Assembly (NCBI RefSeq): GCF_021018805.1
Contig: NC_086257.1
Location: 13,016,693-13,080,692 of the forward strand
DNA: 64,000 nt
Direction: 5' to 3'
Origin: Prinia subflava
Taxonomy: Eukaryota; Chordata; Aves; Passeriformes; Cisticolidae
Every line of letters starts with the position of its first letter. The stretch's first letter is position 1. This document shows positions 1 to 11,480 of this stretch, piece by piece. The notes beneath the pieces were generated by a model. That model saw only the letters and a program-made list of their open reading frames with translations. It searched no databases and was not told where the DNA came from. Made by a program: the position numbers and the translations under genes.

Positions 1-3000
1 TGAGCTTCAGGCAATACAAACGCTGCTATTACTGGGGAGTAAAAGCTCTGCATAATTAACAAACATCATCAGCCTTACAGTTCCTGTAGAATGTAGTAAG
101 TTCCTTGCCTGAAGGCTGCTCTCAGCCTAGTAAGTCTGTTTACCCTGTCCAAGATTAGATTAGTTTAATTATTATGAAAAGGCTGCTAAGATCTTACAGC
201 CTAATTATGCAAATGTTTCTAAATGTTCACAAAAGTAATTTATTTATTTGGAGATAAATGAATCTGTTTTGTCATAAACCAGATTGCAGTCCTGGCAATG
301 TACAAGCAGGGTTATGTGCCCTTAGGCATATCCTTCACCACAAATATCAGTGGGACCCCTGGATTACAACATTTATAAATACATAAATGTTTTTTAGCAG
401 GTTTTTATTGTTTTTATAAATTATAGTAATCCCGGAAAGAACTATCACAGGTTTAATACTCACCAACCTTGTTATGAAAACAGGGTTTCTCAGCAGAAGC
501 ATTTAAAAGATGCTAACAGCTAAAACATTCCTGGCAGACCTATTAAGATGCACCTGTTTTATTATGCTTTGGAACTGATATCTTCAAAAGAGTTCTCCCC
601 TCCTAGCACAGACTTGCTGCTAACATAACCTGCATCAATACAATACTGTTATTCTAAATAAGGTGGTAGTGCTCTTCTCAAGGCATACAGTGCTGACCTT
701 AACTGGAAACAACCTCTTTTACATTAGGAATTCTCTAAGTTTTCCTCATAAACCTCATTACAGGTTAGAGATTTAGTTCTTCATCTATTTGTAATTACAT
801 GACAACACATGAAATAGATGCAGAAAACCTGTTCTATATTTAGCTACTGCTCCAGTTTCATTGCTATTATCATGGAGATAACACCTCAGCAGCACACTGC
901 TGCCTTCTCTGAACTCCTGCACGTTCAAGGTAGAATACTTCAATTTTGGATTGTTAGACACAATCTGATCTTGTAACCACAAATACATCTGAAAAGCTTA
1001 ATGTGCTCACACTGTGTGAAATGAAGTGGGACATAAACCAGAAGAAGACTGGCCTTTGCAGGGGTCAAATCTTGTCTTAATGAGGCAACACATCTGTAGA
1101 CAGGGGCAGTTTTGTGCACGTCAGAGCACATCCTGATTCCCACAGGCATCACTTCAGAGGGAACTGAACTACCACTACCTTGAAAACAACAAACACAAAA
1201 GGTTTAGCTGGATATTAGTATCAAAGCAGATGAAGTGCAAATCATATATTTATTAAACTCAGATATTTTGAGCTAAGTTCCTTTACACTGTAACACCAAA
1301 TTGATGCATCAATGCCTTTCCACCATCAATGTTTATTTTCTACAGGAGACAATAGCATGACATTTTACTGGGAACATATTGCATTAAAATCAATGCAGAG
1401 TGACTTCTTGATTTGTTTATAAATTAACCATTCCTTAAATAAGCAAGGCGATAGCTCTATATGGGAATTATACCCACAGTTCTCCTGTGTATTAAATGGA
1501 GGATGTGAGCGATTATTTTTACTGGCTGCTATGACATCACCATTATCATGGATATTCAAGACATTAGAAGCTGTGTGCTGTCAGTTAAATGATCACATCT
1601 CAAGTGCACCTGTGTTATTATTATTCATTTGGAGCAGGATCATTAACATATTCCTTAAGTCATTTACAGGCAATTTGACTCTACAGTAATGATTTTTCCC
1701 TCTTTGTAACAAATTAATGAGATATATATAAATACCCAAGTACAAATGAAATTCACACAATTCATACCATAATTAGCGTGCACCAAAGGTCTGAAGATTG
1801 TATAACTTCTTGTTGTTTTTCTTTCTGTGGTAGGCAGCTATTCAGCACTACATGATTCCTTCAGAAGAAAGATCCCTGTCAATATATATTTAGCAGTCAT
1901 AAAAGGTTAGCAATCATGTAAGCTGTTGGCACTTATCAAGCAATACTTGTAGTCCAGGTTCAAGAATTTAAAATATGAAAGTAGAAGAGGTAAGAAGATG
2001 GAAGTTTATTAAATCTATCTATTGAACTACATAAAAAAGTTATTTTTTCAGTATCACCAATGTAATTAACTTGCCCCAGTTTCAAAAACTCACAGTTGTT
2101 TCTGGCTAGACAACTTTGAGAATCCTGGAGCTGATTGATAAGTGTGTACAAATATAACAAAACACATTGTTTTTCTATATCCATGCACCTGCCAAACAGC
2201 CTAAATATTGATAATGCATTTGAGGATTTTTTCCCATATCCTTGCTGACAGAACTTCCCTAAAACTGTAAAATCTCTATCATTAGTGCAAGATAGCACTG
2301 ATCTCAGCTTACATACAAAGCTCTTTGGAGCATTTGGACATTGCTGGGGTGAAGGATGCTGTGATACTGTCAGAAAAGTGCATTGCACACTCACTTGGAC
2401 CCAAAGAAACCTTCATTCAGTAACACCCAAGATGCAATAATTGTCTACTCCAGGCATCATCTTTTCCTCACTCACAAGATGCAGTGGACTGAAAAAATTC
2501 ACAGCAGCATTTACACAGATCAGCCCTACACACTGTTTGCCCTTACCATGTCATTAGCTGGTATCATTGGATTGAAATAAATTGTTTTGATTGCAAAATA
2601 ATTCTCTAAATTATATGCAGGAGAGAGGCAGTGTGGCTCTGAACTACTGGGTTGCAATCTGGGTACTGGGCAGGTGTACCCTGTCTCTGGATTTGTTACA
2701 CTAGCAATGCAGCAGTGAGCACAGTCTTGTCCACTGGGAGAAGACACTGTGAGGTGGCAGGGGTTTTTTCTAGCTCGTTCCCCTCAAAATGTGAGTAAAA
2801 CTCCTGCTATTTGGGGAATTTCTTCTCTTACACAGGTGCTCTTTAGAAGTGACTTGGGAGTATCTGAAAAGAGAGTGGGGGGAAAAGTGTTTCCAGCTTC
2901 TCTTCAATTTGACAAGAGTGCTCAAAAATCTCCAAGTACATCCACAGCAATGACATCACCTCTGTCTTGGCTCAGCAACCTCTCTTGGACAAATCTGTAG

Positions 3001-5049
3001 GAGGAAATAGACACTTCATAGGAAAGAGCAGCTGCATGCGTGCACAGGGAACTCTGCAGCAGTAATCTATAACTCAAAGCATGAGACATTCTGGATGACA
3101 CACATGATCTTGTATGGCAACAAGATGCAGAAAGGATCCTAGATTTATCTGCAAGCAATTTTGTGCTAGACTTCCATTTGGAAATCTTGACCTTAGGAAG
3201 ACAATTGGAGTTTTCTATTTACACCATAGCCCTTTTCTCAGGACCTGATGTTTACAGTGTGGTACCAGCAATGGCCTAGGGTTTTACCTCTCCTGGAGTA
3301 AAATCTGACAACTCACCCCCTCCCATATCAGTACCTAGAGACTGTCCATCCCTGCCCACCAGCCACCGTTAGTGTTTCCCTACCCAAGCAAGCTCAGAAG
3401 GGCTTCTCATAGGATTTATCTTGCACTGCACCAGGAGAGCAGACATTTAAAGCAATTCACAAAAGAAAGAGTTTGCTATTTTTTCAGCCAGTAATGGAAA
3501 GCATCAGTGTCATCATAGGCAGACAAAGGAGAGTTCCATATATATACCCTCCTACATACATACATACATCCTCTTTCTCCCGTGCCCAAGACAACCTGGC
3601 TGCCTGTCCAGCTTTCAAGCCCTAGCCCTGAAATTTCTTGTGCTTTGATTCTTCCCAGGGTCTGCATCACCCTTCCCCTCCCACATCTCTCTAAAACCCC
3701 TCCCTCTCTGCTCAGCACAGAAGAATAGAAATCCTCCCTGGCCATCAAGTGAGCCCTGAAAATGTAAGCCATCCTACACTAGACTGTTACTGTGAAAATT
3801 TAAAGCTGTGCATCTGACTTTATCTTACCTGCGCCAGCACTTTCCTTGTCCCTCTTCCAGCTTTAAAGACCATTTTAAAGTGGCATAAAACTGCATTCAC
3901 TCAGGCAGCAATGTACAAGTTTGAAGAAACCCACAATACACATCAGAATAATGCAGAGCACTCATCATGACTCATTCTTACTTCCTCTGTATTCACTGAA
4001 AGCAGTTTTATATTTGTGAACTGCATGATACCACTGAACAGTACCTGAGTGCCTTCTCTGGGTGACAAAACTTGCCACTGCCAATTTGTTGGACTTTATT
4101 CAGAGCAGAGCAGGATCCATCCAGTTCCTTTCCCCTGGCCCACCCAGCACCAGTCCCCCACCCTCAGCCTCCAGGCAGTGAGCACCCTCCTGAGTGCTCC
4201 TTCCAACCTCCCTGGGCTCCCTTAGCCACAGCCACTGGCTCAACACAGCACCACAGACCTACAGTCCCTTTTAATAGGGCAAAAGGGACAGAGCTGGACC
4301 CTATTTACTCTAAATTGCTCTGTTGTTCACGTGCAGGTGAGACAAAGATCTCTCTTCCTCCCATCTTTGCTTGGATCACCTACTAGTGAGTCAACTGAAA
4401 ATATATGTCACAGTAAACCAGTTATCATTAAGACATTAACATTTACCAGCTGCTCGGGTACCTTGACATCTGACAAAAACTAAAGAAATATTATGGCATC
4501 TGTATATCACACAGGCAAATAACCAAACTTAAATCAAATGTTACATCATTTTTCACCTCTGACTATTCCAGTAAAAATCCAAAATAAGGCAAAAAGCAGG
4601 CTACATAGTACTTCACACTCAGAATAGATTTATTTCATCTTTCTGAGGTTTCCAGTACAAATCATTACTCATCTATCTAGAAACAACACGTTTAGCTTAT
4701 GAGAACAATAGCCTGTAAATTTTGGAATCTGAAATATTCATGAGAAATAGGTAATGACATTTACAGCTTAATACACACATACACATTCTGAGTTTCTAAT
4801 GAGTGATCATAAAAAGCCAGAGTGCAATGTAGCATTATCCTTTGTTTGCAACTATTTTGAAAGACAGTCTACATGGGAAAACAGCTGGGAGAGTTGGGGT
4901 ATTTTCAGCTACAGCAGTCATTGTCTTGGAGAGGATCTGTGGCTAAAGGACAGGGGGTCCCTTAGCATTGCTGAGCAGCTGCTGCAGAGCTGTAGCCCAC
5001 TGAGTTGAAGGGAATGCTGCTTGCTAGACCAGTGTTACTGATGGAGCGG
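1..5049. other. Unique AT-rich non-coding DNA
   Basis: No gene, RNA or recognisable transposon is visible on either strand. Open frames here are at most 144 codons and none resembles a known family. The stretch is AT-rich with mixed composition. A C-rich patch lies at about 4100-4260 and a short TACA repeat at 3553-3569. CpG is scarce, as expected for methylated vertebrate intergenic or intronic DNA. Unannotated regulatory elements cannot be excluded by eye. Confidence 0.7.
3553..3569. repeat. Short (TACA)n microsatellite
   Basis: Four tandem TACA units plus one base. It is an ordinary short simple repeat with no visible functional context. Confidence 0.8.
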
Positions 5050-5081
5050 GTCTGCTCAGGGCTGACTCATCGATTAACACA

Positions 5082-5867
5082 AATGACTTGGACACACAAC
5101 TCAAAGGGATACTAAATAAATTTGCCAATGGTACGAAACTTGGAGGAGCTGTTGATTTCATAAAGGCAGAGAGGCCCTGCAGGGAGACTTTGACGATTTA
5201 GAGGGCTGGACAATCACCAGTTGTATGAAGCTTAACAAAGACAAGTGCAGGATTCTCCACCTGGGATGGGGCAATGCTGGAGGACAACCTGGGAATGAGA
5301 GGCTGGCGAGCAGAGCCACAGAAAGGGACTGGTGTTACAAAGTTGAATGTCAGTCAGCAGAGCCCTGGCAGCCAGGAGGGCCAGCCCTGTCCTGGGGTGC
5401 CTCAGACACAGCATGGCCAGCTGGGCAAGGGAGGGATTGTCCTGCTCTGCTCTGCTCTGGGCAGCCTCACCTCCAGTGCTCGGGCAGTTTTGGGCACCAA
5501 AATGTAAGAAAGACACCAAACTATTAGAGAGCACCCAAAGGAGGGCTGTGAGTGGTGAAGGGCCTTGAGGGGAACCCGTGTGAGGAGTGGCTGAGGGCAC
5601 TTGGTCTGCTCAGCCTGGAGGAGACTGAGGGGAGAGCTCAGCACAGTTACAGCTTCTCCTGAGGGGAAGGGAGGGGCAGGCACTGAGCTCTGCTCTGTGA
5701 CCAGGGACAGGACCCCAGGGAGACGCCTGAGGCTGTGTCAGGGGAGGTTTAGTTGGATATTAGGAAAAGGAATGAAATGGAACAGGCTCCCCAGGGCAGT
5801 GGTCACAGCACCAAGCCTGGCAGAGCTCAAGAAGTGTTTGGACAATGCTCTCAGGCACAGGGTGTGA
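5082..5867 (+). pseudogene. CR1 ORF2 C-terminal remnant (reverse transcriptase), frameshifted
   Basis: This is the remnant of CR1 ORF2, which normally encodes an endonuclease and reverse transcriptase for target-primed integration. Readable pieces occur in at least four successive frames. 5082-5159 carries the segment around the catalytic box, where the usual FADD is FANG, so both catalytic aspartates are gone. 5225-5270 carries the thumb-side segment beginning MKLNKDKC. 5347-5567 contains QFWAPKCKKD and TQRRA. 5601-5867 is an uninterrupted stretch of 88 codons ending in TGA, with RRLRGEL, QGRF and WNRLPRAVV. Between QGRF and WNRLPR the sequence is shorter than in typical CR1 copies, suggesting an internal deletion near 5765-5780. 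The copy cannot be functional. Family knowledge supplies the motif names; the frame breaks are read directly. Confidence 0.88.
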
Positions 5868-5955
5868 CTCTTGGTGATGGTGCTGTGCAGGGCCAGGAGT
5901 CCTTTGATGATCCTGGTGGATCTCTTCCAACTCAGAATATGCTATAATTCTATGA
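5868..5955 (+). repeat. CR1 3' UTR and terminal ATTCTATG tail
   Basis: After the ORF2 stop comes the short 3' UTR, including the phrase GATCTCTTCCAACTCAG and then about one and a half copies of the ATTCTATG octamer. This octamer is the 3' tail recognised by the CR1 reverse transcriptase. The tail gives the element its orientation (plus strand) and its right boundary. Confidence 0.9.
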
Positions 5956-8900
5956 TTCAATCATATACTGGTAATTAAAACCTCATTTTTATTTGATATG
6001 GGTTTTGTTTTCAGTTTGGCTTTTTTAAGAAAAGGAAATGTTATATCATTTGGTAGAGAAAGTTTCTTTCAATTAAAAAGCTAATCTGTGTTTTGAGATA
6101 GAAAAATAGTAGTCTACCAATGTTATGGCTGATTTAATTTTTAAGTCAACATTATCACATTTTCCAGCTTTATGCAACAACTATTGAGTTAGTTATTTCA
6201 TACCCCACACTTCACAAACATAAATTCTTGCTAATAATAATAATAACAACAACAACAACAAGCATTTCCTTCAATTCATTCTAGTTTCCTAAACCTTGAG
6301 TGTGACACATCGTAGAGATACATGCTTCATATATAGGATGAAAATCTCAAAAACTGTGCTCATTTCTTCAAAAAAACAAAGGTATGCTGTGATTCTGGAA
6401 GCAAAAAGAAAAATCTCTATTCATGAATTTATTATTGATCTATGAAAAGATCGCATTAGACTGGATTAAATTTGATCTCCCCTATTTCATGTCTCAGAAA
6501 TCCTTTGCAAATTACGGCAGGGGAAAAAAGTGATATTTTTAAAGAATTTAAATCAAGGTTAAGTTTCCCATTGATAAAGAAATCAAGCATGTTTAAAAGG
6601 ATTGACACCTTTGATTAACTGGAAATTTGATACCCTCAGAGCACCTGTTGACTACAGCATTTAAGGTACCAGATAGTCTTGTGCTAATCGCTGACCCTTA
6701 CCTCATACAGGGTTTGAAAAGTGTAGCTCATCCCCTTAACTCAGGAGGGGAAGCTGGAACATCAGGCATCACTTTCATTTTCACTTTATCAAGAGCTCAG
6801 ACCTTCCTAGACCCACATCATCCACTCTTATCAGAAAGATGCCCTCTGCTCTCTTTCTTCTGCTTGAAGCTGGAGCCCCTCTCTGCTACACAAAGGATTT
6901 TGTCACTGCTTTCACATGGTTTGCAGCTTCATTACAACCATTTTGCACATCTCAGGCTGGAACCTGTAGATGAGAACAGCTTTTTAATGTTTTCTGTAGT
7001 CTGTAAGAATTGTGCAATTATTCAACTGAAAGCAGTAAGCATGAAGGGAAAAATATTATTTTCAACTCTACTTTCACCGCACATTTCCAAGATGAGGCAG
7101 TGAAGCTTCATTTGCAGTCTGTTACAAAGCAAATCAAGATATATATTTAATATCTAAATTGTGCACAGAAGCAATATAGAAAGAAGAGAAGAAACTGCTG
7201 ATTATGTAGTTCAAGATGGGGCGAAAAACATGCTGTTCACACATATCAAGTGCCAGCAGGCAAATGTTAGAATAGTATCATTGCCTGCTCACTTAACTTG
7301 CTTTGTGCAGAAACTGACACATCTGTATAAATATTATAGGACACTCACTCGTAATTGAGGTCTCTCGTTGCAAAAATAAGGTCTCCAGAATTAGCTTCTG
7401 GAGTGCCTGGCACCCAAAACTGCACGATAGTAAAGTGATCTTCCACAAGATGGCTCTCTCCCGCTCTGTTCCTATTCCTGACTCAAACCTACGGAGAGGG
7501 AACATAAATAATATCCAGGACAAAATGAGATTACAGTTTGGAGGAGTAAGAGTGCCTCCACATGGGAACAGAGATGCTTCACTGAATTAGGGTAACCTAT
7601 GTGACAGTGGAGAACTACATATCATCCATTTTCTGCTGTCTGTAAAGGGGTTTCACTGGGTGTTTTGAAATTATGCCTTTTGAAAGGCAGGTGCTTTTCC
7701 ACCTGCAAGGCAAGCTGGTGGCCTCCAAAGAAGTGTCATTTTATCAGCCACATTCCTAAGGGGCAGTGCCTAAATTAACAAACACTACTTTTCAGAACTA
7801 ACAGAAATGCTCAGCTTCTGGACTTGATTTAACACACAGTTCCTGCTTTGCTATAAGCATGGGCAGTGAACAATCTCTGCAAATGTAAGTTCATACTTGC
7901 ACTCCAGACTTCAGGGAAAATGAAGCAAAAATAATAATAGAAAATATTTGCACCAGTGTATTTTTTTAAATATTTTTAGACAGAAATTCTATTCATCTCT
8001 TATATGTCAGCTGTGGAAAAGTATCTTTGTGACATTTGAAAACATGTGATTTTGAGTAGCTTTAAAACCTATTGAACACACAGAACCCCCTTACCCATAT
8101 TTATCCTGGACTATTTTGCATCTCTACTGTATTTTCTGTGAAGTGCACTTTCGTGTACATTGTTCTGTTTAATGTGCTTACCAGAGCCTTGAGAGTGTGT
8201 GTGACAGATTTGTCTGTGGAGTGTTCATCTACACCTACAGAAAATTCTTTCAGAAATCAAAGAATCTAAAAAAATCTAAAGTACATTTGACTGAAACAGA
8301 GATGCTAAGATCTTGCCTATGCCACCAAGAGCTTTACAGTATCTGATGATGACACAGATATTTGTGCATCCCTCTTATGCCAAGTATTCACAGTACCTCA
8401 CCTTTAAGCAGTTCCATTAGGTGTATTCAGGGCTGCCCACTGAGCAAGAGAGAAAAAAACACACATCAAAATAGGAGAATAGGAATATTTTTCACACTGC
8501 AGCTTCCTTCATCTCCAAACAGTACTCTGGGACAGACATAAAAGCAGCAAAAAACTCCCTAGCCCCCATGCTCTTTGCTGTAGGAAGTGGGAAGAGCAGT
8601 GAGGGAAACCTCCAGTTCTGTGGGATTCCTGGCACAGTTTGGAGCTGGTAAGCTGAGAGCTTCCTAAAATACATTGTGGGGAAAAGCTGGGACACCAGCT
8701 TCCCACATGGCTTATCTAAGGCAGCTCACAGCTTCAGGCTACCTCACTTCTACCACAGCACAAAAGTACATCACTGGCAGCTGCACTAGGGCAGCTGGGA
8801 CATTGAAATTACCATGTAATTTACTCTCACATGCCCATGCTCATTGCTTCTGGAATATACCATCCTCAGTTGGCCCCATTTTGACAGATGATAAGTGCAG

Positions 8901-11480
8901 TGTGGTAGGCAGGGACCTTCTTTCTTCTCTATCACTGTTATGTGGTCTCTGCAGAGCTATAAGAAGGTACCAGAAGTGTAGACCCACATTTGGCTTGACA
9001 AGAGCCAGCAGAGAGTTCTCTTACCACACTAGGACTCCTCAGTGAGCATTTGCAGCTAGATTACATCTCTTCTTCATAGTATGAGCACAGGAAACTGCTT
9101 ACAGGGTCCCCTAAGAATATGGTCTATTAAATTAGCAAAACCAAGATTAGGTTTAAAGACTAAAAAGAATGAGAAAACAGTGTTTCCTACACATTACAAA
9201 TTGATATTATTTTTATGTACCTCGAACTGACTATTGACCACCTGTGCTCCTTACCATACACACTGCTCCCCTCCTCATCATTCAGCTTTCTTGCATGTAC
9301 ACAACACCCTTTTCCAGCACTGTGGATGCCATTGGACCATTTTCCTAGCAAGGTAAAGGAGCTCTGCTCTCTCCATTTTATTTCACCCACACTAAGGAGA
9401 TCACCTTTTTGTCCATATCACAAGATGATGGAGAAACCTGAGCCCTAAGAGTAGCTGCCTTTCTGTCCTCGGTGCTGTCAGTCACAATTACGGCAGGCAG
9501 CTGAGAGACATAAAAAAATGAGAGAAATGCCCAAATTTCACACTCACATGTGCACACAACCACAGCAGCACATGACTGGATCACATCATCCAGTTCTGCC
9601 TCCACCACCCATCAGAAATGGTGACTCAGATCTTGGGGTGTGTAGCAAGCTTCTGGCACTCATTTCACAAACAATTTGAAAATTAGGCAAAGAATAAAGA
9701 GAACTTTTTCTTCAGAGGTTTTTTTTTAGCCCCTGAAAGATAAGTCTGTCATTAGTTTCACTTGCTTCTTTACAACTACTTCATTTCCCCAGCACATTAG
9801 ACAAAGTCTGCTCCCAGTGCTATCTCCCAGCTCAGGTACTGACCATCTCCTTTGAAACACTGACCTCCTCCTCAAAAAACATTCCTGTTTTCTACTTGTG
9901 CACATAGGTAACAGCATTGGGGAGGGGAGTTCAATTATGACTTGGCAAGTTCTACACTATGAAGCAACTTCTTCTGTTGGGACAAGAGAAAAGGAGCTTG
10001 AAATTTATAATGAATGTAAGGGCTGCACAGGCAGCACTGTGGCTTAGCTCCATTCTGTCAAAAGGAAGATTTTTTTGGAAAGAAACACAGGGATATATCT
10101 TTCACATGCTCTCAATCTGTGTTAATTAAAAGTTATTTAATTTCACTGTCAGTAAAGCTTAGGCATGTTACTGAGAGCTCCAAGATCCAATTCTGATGCC
10201 CTACAGATTCAGAGCAGTGCAAGGCAATAATCTTATTTTATAGAACCAAACACAAGGTATTCTGAAAAGAGAAGGAAAAATAAACTAACATTTTTGCTTG
10301 CAGCCTTGTAATTTTCCTGAACCATGCTGTGCTGTTGACTTTTAAGCAAAAGTCTTTATTGAAATTCACTAGAAGTTCTATTTAAGAACTGGTGGCAAGA
10401 TATGGGCCATTGACTTTAGTACAATTACTCCAAGTTGTACTGCAGAAGTCTGAGACTTAAGTTCCGAGTATTTCATAAGCTTGAGCAGGCTTAAGATCCA
10501 TTATACAAATGAGACATTGAAGTGAGTGAAAATATACCCAGAAATCCTGTGGAACCTGACTGGACCTCTTTTCTTTTGGCTTTTGCTTCTGTGGGTTTAA
10601 TTTAAACTCCAAGATAAACTCAATGTACAGGCAGTTTATCTTTCTCACATATAAAAGTTGACATGAAAAAGGTTGCCATTGTATTACAGATTACTTTAAG
10701 GACTTCATACTTTTTTTTAATTTCTATAACATTTTAGAAGAATCTTTCCTCTTTATTATTGTCAGATTTCTTTAAGAAAACACATTAAAATCCAAAAAAA
10801 AGTCAGAGAAATGCAAATAGAAATGGTTAATTTTCCTCTGCTGGGATGTTTCTGTATTTTGGGAATATCTTATGTCCCCAGAGACCCAAAAGGCAAGTCA
10901 TTTGAGAAGCAGTGTGTATGCAGAAAATCACCAGAATGCCCTGTGGGACCAATCTGAGCCCTTCAAAATCCACTGGAGTCTGTCTGCTGACTTCAGAGAG
11001 CTTCAGCAATAGTCCCCCATGCACATTTTCTAAATCTAAAGAGTCATTAGGCTTTCCAAAGCTCCCTGTTACTGCCTGCACTTTAACAGGTTCAGGAACA
11101 GCACACCACTAAAGATTGATGCTGTACCACCCCACGGACTGCCCGATGCGGTTTTCTTTCCACGCTGCTGACCACGGGAGCTGCCATACATATGCACTGC
11201 AGCAGCTGGAATAAATTGCAGGGAGGGAGAAAGTGTTGAGTGCTGACAAGTCAAAGATCTGAGAGCAGCCAGTACTCCTAAAGGAGATTCTGTACAGTGA
11301 AATAACACCAAAGCAGGATTAAGCCAACAATCGGAGGAATTTAGTATATATTAACTGGAGTTTGACACAGGGAAGACAGACCAGCAATATTTTTGAATAT
11401 CAAAAAGTCTCCAGAATACTAAAAGGCTGGCAACCAAGGGCCCCAGGTTTGGGACCCAGCAACTGAAATCAAGAGCCCAC
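5956..11480. other. Unique AT-rich non-coding DNA
   Basis: No gene or RNA is supported. The longest open frame (6627-7103, 158 codons) has no recognisable domain and no coding-type context. The region contains a small AAT/AAC repeat at 6232-6261 and modestly GC-richer patches near 8500-9000 and 9200-9600. No transposon was recognised. Confidence 0.65.
6232..6261. repeat. Compound (TAA)5(CAA)5 microsatellite
   Basis: Five TAA units run directly into five CAA units, 30 bp in all. The abrupt switch implies a point mutation in one unit that later spread by slippage. Confidence 0.9.

Larger units (their letters stand above)
5050..5955 (+). mobile_element. CR1 LINE, 5'-truncated 3' part
   Basis: This is a non-LTR retrotransposon of the CR1 clade, the dominant LINE of birds. 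What shows it: decayed reverse-transcriptase and C-terminal ORF2 peptides appear in the right order (NDLD and TKLGG near 5082-5147, MKLNKDKCRILHLG at 5225, QFWAP at about 5485-5499, WNRLPR near 5780-5797). A very short 3' UTR follows, and the end at about 5930-5955 reads ATTCTATGATTC, the known CR1 terminal octamer type. The 5' end is missing, typical of CR1 insertions. Its GC content is clearly higher than the flanks. The left boundary is uncertain by some tens of bases, and no target-site duplication is evident, as usual for CR1. The middle and 3' sequence resembles CR1 subfamilies common in songbirds, which is inference. Confidence 0.93.
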
